Positions 39,446 to 49,101 of a stretch of 64,000 nt of DNA are shown in pieces. The stretch is from Xanthobacteraceae bacterium (GTDB lineage: Bacteria; Pseudomonadota; Alphaproteobacteria; Rhizobiales; Xanthobacteraceae), in assembly GCA_019752575.1 (NCBI GenBank), contig JAIELW010000001.1:62001-126000 (forward strand), in the 5' to 3' direction. A program made the translations under genes and the position numbers. The notes beneath the pieces were generated by a model. It worked only from the letters and a program-made list of their open reading frames with translations. It ran no database searches and had not been told where the DNA came from. Position 1 is the stretch's first letter; every line of letters begins with the position of its first letter.

Positions 39446-40249
39446 CTATCTGCTTTCGATCTTTTCCTGCTGCCACTTCATTGCCAGCGAAGCAGCCAAC
39501 ACAACCGCGGTAATTACGACGATGAATACCGTGCTGATCGCATTTACTTCCGGCGTCACACCAAGCCGCACCTGACTGTAAATCCGCATCGGCAAGGTGG
39601 TGTTTCCCGGCCCGGCCGTGAAATTCGCGATCACAAGATCGTCGAGCGAGAGCGTGAAAGCAAGCAGCCAGCCGGCCGCTACCGCGGGGAGAATCACCGG
39701 CAGGGTTACCGAGAAGAAGGCGCGAAACGGTGTTGCGCCGAGATCGAGCGCCGCTTCCTCGAGGCTGTAATCGAAGGTCAAGAGACGCGACTGCACGATC
39801 ACCGCGACGAAGCACATGGTGAAGGTGACGTGGGCGAGCGCCACGGTCCAGAAACCTCGATCGAAGTCGATCGCGACAAACAGAAGCAGAAGCGCAAGAC
39901 CGGTGATGACTTCCGGCATCACCAGCGGCGCATAGACCAAGCCAGCGAACAGCGTGCGCCCGCGAAATGCGCCCGCGCGAACCAGCGCGAGCGCGGCAAG
40001 CGTTCCCAGAATCGTTGCGAGTGTCGCGGCGACAGTTGCCACCTTGAGGCTGACCCAGGCCGCATCCATCAGCGCCTGGTTATGCAATAAGCCCAGATAC
40101 CAGCGCGTCGACCAGCCGCCCCACACTGTCACGAGGCGCGAGTCGTTAAACGAATAGATGACGAGCAGAATGAGCGGCACGTAAAGAAAGGCTAACCCGC
40201 CCGCGAGCGCGGTGACGGTGACTGGCGATAGACCCTTACGCATCGCCAT
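39446..40249 (-). CDS. potI: Polyamine-type ABC transporter permease (PotI-like)
   Basis: This 267-residue permease has about six helices and the EAA loop (YSLEEAALDLGATPFRAFFSV). The motif FVDRGFWTVALAHVTFTMCFVAV (split) is typical of PotC/PotI. With PotH and PotG it would form a spermidine/putrescine importer. Two ATGs (40249, 40243) are close; the first is used. It follows potH by one base. The C-terminus has IVVITAVVLAASLAMKWQQE. Confidence 0.9.
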   Translation of the reverse strand: MAMRKGLSPVTVTALAGGLAFLYVPLILLVIYSFNDSRLVTVWGGWSTRWYLGLLHNQALMDAAWVSLKVATVAATLATILGTLAALALVRAGAFRGRTLFAGLVYAPLVMPEVITGLALLLLFVAIDFDRGFWTVALAHVTFTMCFVAVIVQSRLLTFDYSLEEAALDLGATPFRAFFSVTLPVILPAVAAGWLLAFTLSLDDLVIANFTAGPGNTTLPMRIYSQVRLGVTPEVNAISTVFIVVITAVVLAASLAMKWQQEKIESR

Positions 40250-40250
40250 G

Positions 40251-41159
40251 TCAGCGGCTTTCCAGCTCGCGCAATTGCATGCGCTGATAAATCAGGATCG
40301 GGACGAGCAACACGAGCAAAATGAGAATCGCGAGCGCGGAAGACACCGACCAAGAGCGGTTCACCGCGAACTCGTTCCACACCGTGCGGCCGATCATCTG
40401 CGTATCCGAGCCGCCTAACAGATCAGGGATCACGAACTCGCCGACCGCCGGAATGAAACAAAGCAGCGCGCCTGCGACGATACCGGGCGCGGAGACCGGC
40501 ACGGTCACGCGCCAAAAAGCCTGGCTCGGCGTGGCGCCGAGATCGGCCGCGGCTTCGAGCAGGCTGTCATCCATCCGCTCCAGCGCCGCATAAAGCGGCA
40601 GCACCATGAACGGGAAATAAGAATAGACCATGCCGATTACGACGGCGAGGTTGGTCGAGAGAATTTCCAATGGCTGCGAGATTGCGCCGAACGAGATCAG
40701 TAACTGATTAAGCAAGCCCTCGCGCGAAAGAATCCCGATCCATGCGTAAACGCGGATCAGGAACGATGTGAAGAAGGGAAGAATAACGAGAAGAAGCAGC
40801 ACCGGACGCAAGCCACGCGGCGAACGCGCAATTGCGTAAGCCACCGGATAGCCGACGAGTACGAGGATCGCCGTCGCAAGAGCCGCGAGCAACAAGCTCT
40901 GCAGGTAGGAATAGATGTAGAGCCAGTCGCCGAGTACGAAGGCATAATTTTCCAGGTCGAGCTGAGCCAGCTTATCGCGCAATACGGTCCAGCCTTCGCC
41001 CAGGCTGAAGACCGGCCCGTAAGGCGGCTGCGCCACCGCGTCGTCCGAGAGACTAATCTTGAAGACGATCAGGAACGGCAGCAGGAAGAACAGCGCAAGC
41101 CACAGAAACGGCACGGCGACCGTGAGGTGCGCGAAGTTGCTTCGTTTCTCGAGCGCCAT
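40251..41159 (-). CDS. potH: Polyamine-type ABC transporter permease (PotH-like)
   Basis: This 302-residue permease has six helices and the EAA loop (DDSLLEAAADLGATPSQAFW). VTVPVSAPGIVAGALLCFIPAVGEFVIPDLLGG (split here) is the strong PotB/PotH block. The N-terminal helix LPFLIVFKISLSDDA matches too. It lies four bases after potG and one base before potI, so all three are one transcript. Confidence 0.91.
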   Translation of the reverse strand: MALEKRSNFAHLTVAVPFLWLALFFLLPFLIVFKISLSDDAVAQPPYGPVFSLGEGWTVLRDKLAQLDLENYAFVLGDWLYIYSYLQSLLLAALATAILVLVGYPVAYAIARSPRGLRPVLLLLVILPFFTSFLIRVYAWIGILSREGLLNQLLISFGAISQPLEILSTNLAVVIGMVYSYFPFMVLPLYAALERMDDSLLEAAADLGATPSQAFWRVTVPVSAPGIVAGALLCFIPAVGEFVIPDLLGGSDTQMIGRTVWNEFAVNRSWSVSSALAILILLVLLVPILIYQRMQLRELESR

Positions 41160-41163
41160 GATA

Positions 41164-42330
41164 TCAGCTCTTCAACAGGACGCCGGCATCCGGCGTCCAG
41201 GAGAGATAAACCTTATCGTCCCAGCCGATCGGCGGCTCGATCTGGCGCGAGATATTGGTCTTCGTGGCTTTCAACACGAACCCGTTCTCGAGATGCACGT
41301 GATAGATCGAAAGGTCGCCGAGATAGGCGATGTCGTAAACGACGCCCTGTGCGCAGTTGGCGTGAACCTCTGATAGCGGTTCCTTGCCGATCCGGATTTT
41401 CTCGGGACGAAGCGCGACGGCAGCAGGGTCGCCGGTCTTTACGTCCGAGCGCTGCGTGAGGCGTAGTTCCGCTTCGAGGGCATTCGATTTCAGCGCAATG
41501 TCCCCCGGCGTCACGCGCTCGACGACCGCCTCGATGATATTGATGTCGCCCACGAACTCCGCGACGTAACGGCTGTTCGGCTGCTCGTAAATTTCGGTGG
41601 GCGTTGCGACCTGCACGAGCTTGCCGTGATCCATGACGGCGATGCGGTCGGCAACCGTCATCGCCTCTTCCTGATCGTGCGTCACGATGATGAAGGTGGT
41701 GCCGATGCGCTGCTGCAAATCCATCAGCTCGAACTGGGTTTGTTCGCGCAGTTTCTTGTCGAGCGCCGCCATCGGTTCGTCCAAGAGAAGCACCTTCGGC
41801 CGTTTCGCGAGCGAGCGGGCGAGCGCCACGCGCTGGCGCTGGCCGCCCGAAAGCTGGTGAGGCTTGCGTTTCTCAAAACCGCGCAGGTTGACGAGCTTCA
41901 GCATTTCGTCGACGCGCGCGGCGATTTCGCTTTTCGGCATCCGCTCTTGCTTCAGGCCGAAGGCGATGTTGTCCGCGACCGTCATGTGCGGAAACAGCGC
42001 GTAAGACTGAAACATCATGTTCACCGGGCGCCGGTACGGCGGCACGCCGGAAAGATCGCTGCCCGCGAGTGTGATCCTGCCTTCGCTCGCCTCCTCGAAG
42101 CCCGCGAGCATGCGCATTAAGGTCGTCTTGCCGCAGCCCGAGGGGCCGAGCAGCGCGAAAAATTCGCGCTCGTAGATATCGAGCGATACGTCATCGATCG
42201 CGACAACATCGCCGTAACGCTTCACGACGCTCTGGAAACGAATGAGCGGCTGCGCCGCGGGATCGGCCCACGGCTCGAACTTGCGCCGCACGCTTTGCGG
42301 CTTTTGCGGTTTGGCCGGTTGCGAATCCAT
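41164..42330 (-). CDS. potG: Polyamine-type ABC transporter ATP-binding protein (PotG-like)
   Basis: This 388-residue ATPase has Walker A GPSGCGKTT, signature LSGGQRQRVALARSL and Walker B VLLLDEPMAALD, followed by the TOBE regulatory domain. FMMFQSYALFPHMTVADNIAFG (partial) and the long C-terminal domain identify the PotA/PotG branch. No periplasmic binding protein (PotF) gene is next to it, so the ligand of this importer must be inferred. Putrescine or spermidine is the default. It is the first gene of a potG-potH-potI transcript. Confidence 0.92.
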   Translation of the reverse strand: MDSQPAKPQKPQSVRRKFEPWADPAAQPLIRFQSVVKRYGDVVAIDDVSLDIYEREFFALLGPSGCGKTTLMRMLAGFEEASEGRITLAGSDLSGVPPYRRPVNMMFQSYALFPHMTVADNIAFGLKQERMPKSEIAARVDEMLKLVNLRGFEKRKPHQLSGGQRQRVALARSLAKRPKVLLLDEPMAALDKKLREQTQFELMDLQQRIGTTFIIVTHDQEEAMTVADRIAVMDHGKLVQVATPTEIYEQPNSRYVAEFVGDINIIEAVVERVTPGDIALKSNALEAELRLTQRSDVKTGDPAAVALRPEKIRIGKEPLSEVHANCAQGVVYDIAYLGDLSIYHVHLENGFVLKATKTNISRQIEPPIGWDDKVYLSWTPDAGVLLKS

Positions 42331-42452
42331 GATCTCGTTGCTTGCCCGGAGGTCGCGGTCTGCTTAGCGAGGAAAGCGGGCAATCTCAACTTGCGGACAA
42401 ATTTCCCGGCCGCGACAGCGGAAAATCAGACGATCCGAATTACACAGCAATT

Positions 42453-43934
42453 TCAATACGCTACGCGCATTGCGGCGTAAAGCGACTCGATCTCGGCCGG
42501 AGCCGCGCCAATACCCAGCTTCGTCCGCCGCCACAAAACATCCTCGGCAGACTTCGCCCATTCATGCGCGCGCAGATAGTCGAGTTCGCGCTGGTGAAGA
42601 TCGCCCACGAGGCGCGGCCCCAGATCTTCGAGTTTTCTTGCATCGCCGAGCATGTTCGTCGCGCGGCGGCCGTAGGCGTGCGCGATGCGCCGCATAGTCG
42701 AGGAGGAAAGATAAGCGTGATCGCGCGCGAGATCGGCGAGCAATCCTTCAAAACCTCGTTCGCCGAGATCGCCGCCAGGCAATGGCTCGTTTTCGGTCCA
42801 GGGCGCGCGCATCGCGAACCAGTGGCCGAGCTTGTTCACGACATCCTCGCTCATGGCCCGGAACGCGGTAAGCTTGCCGCCGATCAGCGACAAGAGCGGC
42901 GCTTCGCCGTAACCGCCATCGGAAACGATCCGGTATTCGCGGGTCGCGGTCGATGCCGTGCCCCTGCCATCGATTAGCGGACGCACGCCGGCGAAAGTCC
43001 ACACGACGCGCGAAGGTTCTATGCTTGTGCGAAAAAAGCGCTCGGCCAGGCGGCAGAGATACTGAATCTCTTCGGCGCTCGCCGCGGCGTGCGTCGGGTC
43101 GCCGGAGGTTTCGACGTCGGTGGTTCCGATCAGCGTATATTTCTCGGCGAATGGAACCGCGAAAACAACGCGGCCATCGTCGCTCTGCATGACATATGCC
43201 CGTTCGTGCGCGTGCAACCGCGGATACACGATGTGGCTTCCTTTCACGAGCCTTATCTTTACCTGCTTCGAGACTTTCACGATGGTGTCGAGCACATGGG
43301 CGGCCCACGGACCGGCGGCATTGATCAGCGCGCGCGCAAATAGCGTTTCGCGCTTGGCGCCTTCGGCAAGCACCAGTTCCCAGCGCTGACCTACACGGCG
43401 CGCGGAGACGAGCCGCGTGCGGGTGCGGATATCAGCCCCGCGTTCGCGGGCGTCGATCGCGTTCGCGATGACAAGCCGGGCATCATCCGTCACGCAATCC
43501 GAATATTCGAAGCCGATTCCGCCCGCAGCGCGAAGCGGCACCCCCGCCGGATCGTCGGCGAGATCGAGCACACGCGACTTCGGCAGGACCGACCTGCCCG
43601 CGAGAAAATCGTAGAACTTGATTCCGATCTTCACCATCCATGCGGGACGCATCGAAGCCACATGAGGGATGACGAAACGCATGGGCCGCACCAGATGCGG
43701 CGCATTCTTCAACAGTAATTCGCGCTCGTGCAGCGACTCGCGCACCAAGCGAAAATCGTAGGTTTCAAGATAACGGATGCCGCCGTGGATCAGCTTCGAG
43801 CTGTAGGACGAGGTGCCCGACGCGAGATCGCCCTGCTCGGCCAAAAACACGGACAGCCCGCGGCCCGCGGCATCGCGCGCAATGCCGCAGCCATTGATGC
43901 CGCCGCCGATGACCGCGACGTCGAATTCCTGCAT
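42453..43934 (-). CDS. glpD: Aerobic glycerol-3-phosphate dehydrogenase
   Basis: This 493-residue FAD enzyme oxidises glycerol-3-phosphate at the membrane and passes electrons to ubiquinone. The dinucleotide-binding motif is DVAVIGGGINGCGIARDAAGR at the very N-terminus. SSYSSKLIHGGIRYLE, VKGSHIVYPRLH and WTFAGVRPLIDG are family blocks. It lies upstream of potG on the same strand with a 122-base gap, so it may or may not share a transcript. No glpK or glpR is visible here. Confidence 0.94.
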   Translation of the reverse strand: MQEFDVAVIGGGINGCGIARDAAGRGLSVFLAEQGDLASGTSSYSSKLIHGGIRYLETYDFRLVRESLHERELLLKNAPHLVRPMRFVIPHVASMRPAWMVKIGIKFYDFLAGRSVLPKSRVLDLADDPAGVPLRAAGGIGFEYSDCVTDDARLVIANAIDARERGADIRTRTRLVSARRVGQRWELVLAEGAKRETLFARALINAAGPWAAHVLDTIVKVSKQVKIRLVKGSHIVYPRLHAHERAYVMQSDDGRVVFAVPFAEKYTLIGTTDVETSGDPTHAAASAEEIQYLCRLAERFFRTSIEPSRVVWTFAGVRPLIDGRGTASTATREYRIVSDGGYGEAPLLSLIGGKLTAFRAMSEDVVNKLGHWFAMRAPWTENEPLPGGDLGERGFEGLLADLARDHAYLSSSTMRRIAHAYGRRATNMLGDARKLEDLGPRLVGDLHQRELDYLRAHEWAKSAEDVLWRRTKLGIGAAPAEIESLYAAMRVAY

Positions 43935-44006
43935 GCCCCGCGATTCCGTCCTGCCGCTTGAGACTACAGGATCAATAGCGGCCGTGACGATAGGCTCGCG
44001 CGAATA

Positions 44007-45221
44007 TCAGACGCGCTCGATCGCGAGCGCGACACCCTGTCCGACGCCGACGCACATGGTGGCAAGAGCATACTTGCCGCCGCGCTCTTCTAGCGCGCGC
44101 ATGGCGGTTCCGGCGATGCGGGCACCGGACATGCCGAGCGGGTGGCCGAGCGCGATCGCGCCGCCGTTCGGATTCACGTGCTCCGCGTCGTCGGCGACGC
44201 CGAATTGCCGCATGCAGGCAAGCGCCTGGCTCGCAAAGGCCTCGTTCAATTCGATCACGTCGAACTTGTTCGCCGGAATACCGAGGCGGGCGGCGAGTTT
44301 CTCCACCGCGGGCACCGGACCGATCCCCATGACGCGCGGCGGCACGCCGGCGGAAGCGATCCCGAGAATGCGCGCACGCGGCTTGAGGCCATTCGCTTTC
44401 GCGGCTTCTTCGGACGCGATGATGAGCGCGGCAGCGCCATCGTTCACGCCGGAGGCATTGCCGGCCGTCACCGTGCCCGGATTGCGGAACGGCGTTTTGA
44501 GTTTTGCGAGACCTTCGAGCGTGGTGTCGCCGCGCGGATGCTCGTCTTTATCGACCTTCACCGGGCCCGCTTTGCCGCCCGGCACCTCGATCGGCACAAT
44601 CTCACTGTCGAAATAGCCGCGCTTCTGCGCCGCGACTGCGCGATGCTGCGAACGCAGCGCGAACTTGTCCTGATCCTCGCGCTTCACCTGATATTCCTCG
44701 GCGACGTTCTCGCCGGTCTCAGGCATCGAATCGACGCCGTATTGCGCTTTCATCAAAGGATTGATGAAGCGCCAGCCGATGGTGGTGTCGAAAATTTCGG
44801 CCTGCCGCGAAAAGGCTTCCTGCGCCTTGCCCATGACGAAAGGCGCGCGCGACATGGATTCCGCGCCGCCGGCAATCGCAAGCGAAATTTCGCCGGTCTT
44901 GATCGCACGCGACGCCGCGCCGACTGCATCGAGGCCGGAGGCGCAAAGGCGGTTGATCGTGTTGCCTGGAACGCTCACAGGAAGGCCCGCGAGAAGAAGG
45001 CCCATGCGCGCGATGTTGCGATTGTCTTCGCCGGCCTGATTGGCACAGCCGAAGAACACGTCTTCGATCTTGTTCTTGTCGAGCGACGGATTGCGCGCGA
45101 GCAGCGCCTTGATGACATGGGCGGCGAGATCGTCCGGCCGCACCTTCGAGAGAGAGCCGCCAAAGCGGCCAATCGGCGTGCGGACAAAGTCGCAGATATA
45201 GGCCTCTCGCAACTGAGTCAT
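44007..45221 (-). CDS. pcaF: Beta-ketoadipyl-CoA thiolase
   Basis: This 404-residue thiolase has the acyl-binding cysteine in [14 protein letters not shown]. The block [20 protein letters not shown], then [20 protein letters not shown], is characteristic of PcaF. Catalytic His and Cys are in [17 protein letters not shown] and [10 protein letters not shown]. It cleaves 3-oxoadipyl-CoA to succinyl-CoA and acetyl-CoA. AAGGAG at 7 bases supports the ATG at 45221. It follows the CoA-transferase genes, closing the beta-ketoadipate pathway. Confidence 0.94.
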   Translation of the reverse strand: MTQLREAYICDFVRTPIGRFGGSLSKVRPDDLAAHVIKALLARNPSLDKNKIEDVFFGCANQAGEDNRNIARMGLLLAGLPVSVPGNTINRLCASGLDAVGAASRAIKTGEISLAIAGGAESMSRAPFVMGKAQEAFSRQAEIFDTTIGWRFINPLMKAQYGVDSMPETGENVAEEYQVKREDQDKFALRSQHRAVAAQKRGYFDSEIVPIEVPGGKAGPVKVDKDEHPRGDTTLEGLAKLKTPFRNPGTVTAGNASGVNDGAAALIIASEEAAKANGLKPRARILGIASAGVPPRVMGIGPVPAVEKLAARLGIPANKFDVIELNEAFASQALACMRQFGVADDAEHVNPNGGAIALGHPLGMSGARIAGTAMRALEERGGKYALATMCVGVGQGVALAIERV

Positions 45222-45231
45222 TCCTCGCTCC

Positions 45232-46008
45232 TTATGCGTTGCCGCCATGGGCGGCTTTGGTGCGCGCGTGCAATTCGCGCAGGACTTTCAACTCTGTTTC
45301 GTTCGGCGCGGGTGTTTCGCCAACACCAGGCGCGAATTTGATCTGCCAGCCGGTCGCAGCAGACACCTGCTCCTTGGTGACGCCGGGATGCAGCGAAACG
45401 ACGGTAAGCTCTTTCGTCTTTTCGTCCGGCTCCATTACGCAGAGATCGGTGATCACTTTGGTCGGGCCCTTGGTGGTGACGCCGAGTTTTTTGCGGCTGT
45501 CGCCGCCCTGCCCGTGGCCGAGCGACGTGAAGAAGTCGATCTTCTCGACGAAAGCGCGCTTGGCGTGCGCCATGGTGATGAAAATCTGGCCGCAGCTCGT
45601 GGCGATTTCCGGCGCGCCGCCGCCGCCGGGCAGACGCACGTTCGGCTTTTCGTAGGGGCCGACCACGGTCGTGTTCAGGTTCGCGTAGCGGTCGATCTGC
45701 GCGCCACCGAGAAAACCCGTGGTGATGCGGCCGCCCTGCAGCCAGTAGCGGAACATTTCCGGCACCGAGACGGTGGTGAGCGCGGTCTCGCAGAGCTCGC
45801 CGTCGCCGATCGAAAGCGGCAGCACGTTCGGCCGCGTCTCCAGCGTGCCCGATTCGTAAATCAGCACGATGTCCGGCGCGTGCGTCTGGCGGGCGAGATT
45901 GCAGGCAGCGGAAGGCGCGCCGATGCCGACGAAGCAGACGTCTTCGTTCGTGAGCGCGCGGGCAGCCGCGACGGTCATCATTTCGTTCGGGGTGAAATTC
46001 TGGCTCAT
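45232..46008 (-). CDS. catJ: 3-oxoadipate CoA-transferase subunit beta (CatJ/glutaconate-transferase type)
   Basis: This 258-residue family-I CoA-transferase subunit has the catalytic glutamate in [25 protein letters not shown] and [20 protein letters not shown] are also typical of the CatJ/GctB branch. It pairs with the alpha subunit encoded 3 bases upstream, and the adjacent pcaF supports 3-oxoadipate as acceptor. Cholesterol-degrading IpdB is a related alternative. It would make 3-oxoadipyl-CoA from succinyl-CoA. Confidence 0.82.
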   Translation of the reverse strand: MSQNFTPNEMMTVAAARALTNEDVCFVGIGAPSAACNLARQTHAPDIVLIYESGTLETRPNVLPLSIGDGELCETALTTVSVPEMFRYWLQGGRITTGFLGGAQIDRYANLNTTVVGPYEKPNVRLPGGGGAPEIATSCGQIFITMAHAKRAFVEKIDFFTSLGHGQGGDSRKKLGVTTKGPTKVITDLCVMEPDEKTKELTVVSLHPGVTKEQVSAATGWQIKFAPGVGETPAPNETELKVLRELHARTKAAHGGNA

Positions 46009-46011
46009 GCG

Positions 46012-46860
46012 CTATGCCGCCTTCTTCGCGTGAGCCGCGAAAACTTCGGGACCCTTGCGCATGACGTTCTCTTCCATCCAGGCCAAGAACGTATCGCGCT
46101 CGCGCGCGATCTCATCCCACGCTTTATAGAAAGCGTTGTCGCGCTTGTAATAGCCGTGCGTGTAGGAGGGATGCGCACCACCCGGCACCTCGGCGATCGC
46201 TTTCACGGTCCAGCCCGGCAACACGACCGAATTTGGCGACGGCGGGTTCAACTCGTCCACGATCTCCTCGACCGTGACGACGGAGCGTTTCGCAGCCAGC
46301 ACCGCTTCCTTTTGCACGCCGACAATTCCTTCGAGCAGCACGTTGCCTTTTCTGTCGGCTTTCTGCGCGTGAATGATCGCGACATCAAGCTTCACCGCAG
46401 GCACGGTCGCGAGCTTCTCGCTGGTATAAGGGCACGTCACTTCTTTAATGCTTGGATTTACGCGCGGCAGTTCCGCCCCGCGGTAGCCGCGGAACACCGC
46501 GAATGGCAGCCCCGCAGCCGCCGCATCGTATGCGTTCGCCATCGCGGCGTGCGAATGCTCGACGATCTCGATCTTGTTCGGCCAGCCGTTCTGGTAGGCG
46601 TCGCGGAAGCGATGCAGCGAGCCGACGCCGGGATTGCCGCCCCAGGAGAATGTCATCCGCTCCGCGCAGCCCATGCCGATCAACTGATCGTAGATCAGAT
46701 CCGGCGTCATGCGGATCAGCGACAGGCGCTTACGCTTCTGGCGGATGATCTCGTGTCCGGCAGCGAAGGGAATAAGATGCGTGAAGCCTTCCATCGCGAC
46801 GGCGTCGCCGTCCTTCACGTTCGCTTCGACCGCTTCGGAAAGTTTCAGAAATGTAGCCAT
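46012..46860 (-). CDS. catI: 3-oxoadipate CoA-transferase subunit alpha (CatI/glutaconate-transferase type)
   Basis: This 282-residue alpha subunit has EGFTHLIPFAAGHEIIRQ and MTPDLIYDQLIGMGCAERM (in pieces), family-I CoA-transferase blocks of the CatI/GctA branch. LATVPAVKLDVAIIHAQKADRKGN is also conserved (split). It is the first gene of a three-gene catI-catJ-pcaF operon. Its promoter region (46861-46974) carries two spaced GTTCCAGC repeats also seen in the upstream region of the LIV operon. Confidence 0.82.
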   Translation of the reverse strand: MATFLKLSEAVEANVKDGDAVAMEGFTHLIPFAAGHEIIRQKRKRLSLIRMTPDLIYDQLIGMGCAERMTFSWGGNPGVGSLHRFRDAYQNGWPNKIEIVEHSHAAMANAYDAAAAGLPFAVFRGYRGAELPRVNPSIKEVTCPYTSEKLATVPAVKLDVAIIHAQKADRKGNVLLEGIVGVQKEAVLAAKRSVVTVEEIVDELNPPSPNSVVLPGWTVKAIAEVPGGAHPSYTHGYYKRDNAFYKAWDEIARERDTFLAWMEENVMRKGPEVFAAHAKKAA

Positions 46861-46924
46861 TAACGCACCGTTTCACGCGGAAAATTAGCGCGCGAAACTA
46901 GGGTGCATCACCTGCCATCGTCAA

Positions 46925-46964
46925 GGAACGGGAACGTTCCAGCGCTTGCCCGCTTTGTTCCAGC
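46925..46964 (-). promoter_or_regulatory. Candidate operator: spaced GCTGGAAC repeats upstream of the CoA-transferase operon
   Basis: On the minus strand GCTGGAAC occurs twice, at 46957-46964 and 46936-46943, spaced 21 bases (two helical turns). The proximal copy continues as GCTGGAACGTTCCCG, and ggaacg-ggaa-cgttcc at 46925-46940 forms an inverted repeat. It lies 65-104 bases upstream of catI. The LIV operon upstream region has GCTGGAACGTTTCCG with a second GCTAGAAC 22 bases on. Tandem sites at 21-22 bases suit an IclR- or LysR-type pathway regulator, but none is encoded next to it. Confidence 0.5.
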
Positions 46965-46974
46965 GGGCTTTCCA

Positions 46975-47137
46975 TTTGGCGCGTTTTCTTAACGCGAACC
47001 GGTGCCCACTTCGCTTGAAATGCGCTTCTGTTTGGCGCGTTTTCTTAACGCGAACCGGTGCCCACTTCGCTTGAAATGCGCTTCTGTTTGGCGTGTTCCT
47101 TAACGCGAACCGGTGCCCACTTCGCTCGAAGACGCTT
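46975..47137. repeat. Three tandem copies of a 56-bp repeat (Rhizobiales 'gaaccggtgcccactt' type)
   Basis: Copies start at 46975, 47031 and 47087. The first two copies are essentially identical; the third is a base shorter and diverges after cacttcgct. Each copy has a small stem (cgcgtt-ttctt-aacgcg) followed by aaccggtgcccacttcgct. The core resembles a dispersed element common in Rhizobiales. It fills the gap after livM, so on the minus strand it follows the livM stop and precedes nothing. It is probably a terminator-like or passive expansion. The units are too few and spacerless for CRISPR. Confidence 0.8.
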
Positions 47138-48163
47138 TCAGAGCCTGATGCGCAGAAGGTTCGCGATTTCGCCGACGATGCCGCGGCGGAACAGAAGCAC
47201 GCAGGCGACGAAAATTCCGCCCTGGATGATCGTGACCCACTGGCCGAAACTCGCGAGATAATTCTGCATCGCGATAATCGTGAAGGCGCCGATCACGGGA
47301 CCGAAGATGGTGCCGAGACCGCCGAGCAAGGTCATCAAGACGACTTCACCCGACATCGACCAGTGCACGTCGGTCAGCGACGCGTTCTGCACGACGAAAG
47401 GTTTGATCGCACCGGCAAGACCCGCGATCGCGGCCGATAGCGTGAAGGCGACGAGCTTGTATTTGTCGGTCTTGTAGCCGAGCGAAATCGCGCGCTGTTC
47501 GTTCTCGCGGATCGCTTTCAGCACTTCGCCGAAGGGCGAGTGAATCACGCGATAGATCAACAGGAACCCGAGCAGGAACATGACCATCACGAAGACGTAC
47601 ATGACGCGCTCATTCGCAAGATTGAAGAGACCGAACAGATAGCCGCGCGGCACCGGCTGGATACCGTCTTCGCCGCCGGTGAACGGGGCCTGCACCGCGA
47701 AGAAGTACATCATCTGCGCGAGCGCGAGCGTAATCATCGCGAAATAGATGCCCTGACGGCGGATCGCGATCGAACCCGCGACAAAGCCGAGTACGGCCGC
47801 GCCCATGACCGCGAGGAAGATCGCAAGTTCGGGCACCATCGGCGAATTCGTGATGGTGAGCCATTGCCAGGAGCCCGCCCAATACGGAATCGAAATCTTC
47901 CCGACTTTCGCGAGATGCGCCGCGAAGTAGCTCGCCCAGCCGAAATAAAGCGCGTGGCCGAAGGACAATAGCCCCACGTAGCCGATCAAGAGATTGAACG
48001 CGCAGGCAAACAACGCGAAGCAAAGCGCCTTCATCAGGAACGGCGGATAGACAAAGGCCGGAAGAATCGCGAGTACCGCGACCATGACCACGAAAGCGAT
48101 CAGTTCGCTTTTGTGACCGTGCGCTTCCGCCGGCGCGGTGAGTTGTCCGGTTGCCTGTGCCAT
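47138..48163 (-). CDS. livM: LIV-type ABC transporter permease (LivM-like)
   Basis: This 341-residue permease has about nine helices and the LivM loop FGEVLKAIRENEQRAISLGYKTDKYKL (in pieces). GGLGTIFGPVIGAFTIIAMQN is the conserved C-terminal block. It starts one base after the livH stop and ends at the tandem repeat. With LivH, LivF, LivG and the binding protein it would form a HAAT-family importer. The substrate is more likely aromatic than branched-chain amino acids, see the binding protein. Confidence 0.92.
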   Translation of the reverse strand: MAQATGQLTAPAEAHGHKSELIAFVVMVAVLAILPAFVYPPFLMKALCFALFACAFNLLIGYVGLLSFGHALYFGWASYFAAHLAKVGKISIPYWAGSWQWLTITNSPMVPELAIFLAVMGAAVLGFVAGSIAIRRQGIYFAMITLALAQMMYFFAVQAPFTGGEDGIQPVPRGYLFGLFNLANERVMYVFVMVMFLLGFLLIYRVIHSPFGEVLKAIRENEQRAISLGYKTDKYKLVAFTLSAAIAGLAGAIKPFVVQNASLTDVHWSMSGEVVLMTLLGGLGTIFGPVIGAFTIIAMQNYLASFGQWVTIIQGGIFVACVLLFRRGIVGEIANLLRIRL

Positions 48164-48164
48164 T

Positions 48165-49040
48165 TTACGCCACCCTTCCGAACAGACCCGCGGGCCGCGT
48201 CACAAGTACGATCACCATGATGACGAAAATCACGGTGTTCGACGCTTCCGGGAAGAAATACTTGGTGAGGCCCTCGACAACGCCGAGGCCGAAGCCTGTA
48301 ACGATCGCGCCCATGATCGAGCCCATGCCGCCGATCACGACGACCGCGAACACGACAATGATGATGTCGGCGCCCATGGTCGGGTTCACCGCATAGATAG
48401 GTGCCGCCATCACGCCCGCGAGCGCCGCAAGCCCAACACCGAAGCCGTAGGTGAGCGTGATCATGCGCGGCACGTTGATGCCGAAGGCGCGCACGAGCGT
48501 CGGGTTTTCGGTCGCAGCGCGCAGATAAGCGCCAAGCCGCGTTTTCTCGATCATGTACCAGGTGCCGAGACACACCGCGAGCGAGAAGCAAACGACCCAC
48601 GCGCGGTAATTCGGCAGGAACGTGAAGCCGAGATCGCGCACACCGGTGAGCTGCGGCGGAATCTGATACGGCAGGCCGGACGAACCATACTGCTGCCGGA
48701 ACAGGCCTTGAATGATGAGCGCTAGGCCGAAGGTGAGCAGCAAGCCGTACAAGTGATCGAGCTTATAGAGCCACTGCAAAAATGCGCGCTCGATCACGAT
48801 ACCGATGCCGCCGACGATCACGGGCGCCAGGATCAGCGCCCACCAGTAATTGAGCCCGGCGTATTGCAGAAGGAAATACGCTGCAAACGCACCCATCATG
48901 TATTGGGCGCCGTGCGCGAAATTGATGATGTTGAGCATGCCGAAGATGACGGCGAGCCCGAGGCTCAAAAGCGCATAGAACGAGCCGTTGATCAGCCCGA
49001 TCAGCAATTGGCCGAACAGCGCCGGCAGATTGATGTCCAT
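48165..49040 (-). CDS. livH: LIV-type ABC transporter permease (LivH-like)
   Basis: This 291-residue permease has eight helices. The first half has LINGSFYALLSLGLAVIFGMLNIINFAHG, the defining LivH block (split here), and the second half has RAATENPTLVRAFGINVPRM with the coupling loop. GGMGSIMGAIVTGFGLGVVE is conserved. The ATG follows the binding-protein stop by 61 bases, and livM follows with one base between. Confidence 0.92.
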   Translation of the reverse strand: MDINLPALFGQLLIGLINGSFYALLSLGLAVIFGMLNIINFAHGAQYMMGAFAAYFLLQYAGLNYWWALILAPVIVGGIGIVIERAFLQWLYKLDHLYGLLLTFGLALIIQGLFRQQYGSSGLPYQIPPQLTGVRDLGFTFLPNYRAWVVCFSLAVCLGTWYMIEKTRLGAYLRAATENPTLVRAFGINVPRMITLTYGFGVGLAALAGVMAAPIYAVNPTMGADIIIVVFAVVVIGGMGSIMGAIVTGFGLGVVEGLTKYFFPEASNTVIFVIMVIVLVTRPAGLFGRVA

Positions 49041-49101
49041 CGGTCCCCCCGAGCGGTCGAGGAGCGGGCGGTTCGCGCCCGCTCCTCAGCCGTAGTTTAC
49101 G

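Noticed and set aside
45247-46863. Long open frame (538 codons) antisense to the CoA-transferase genes
   Set aside because: Runs across two well-supported genes and their junction, with no recognisable motif.
46975-47137. Possible CRISPR array
   Set aside because: Units are contiguous without variable spacers, there are only three copies, and no cas genes are present.
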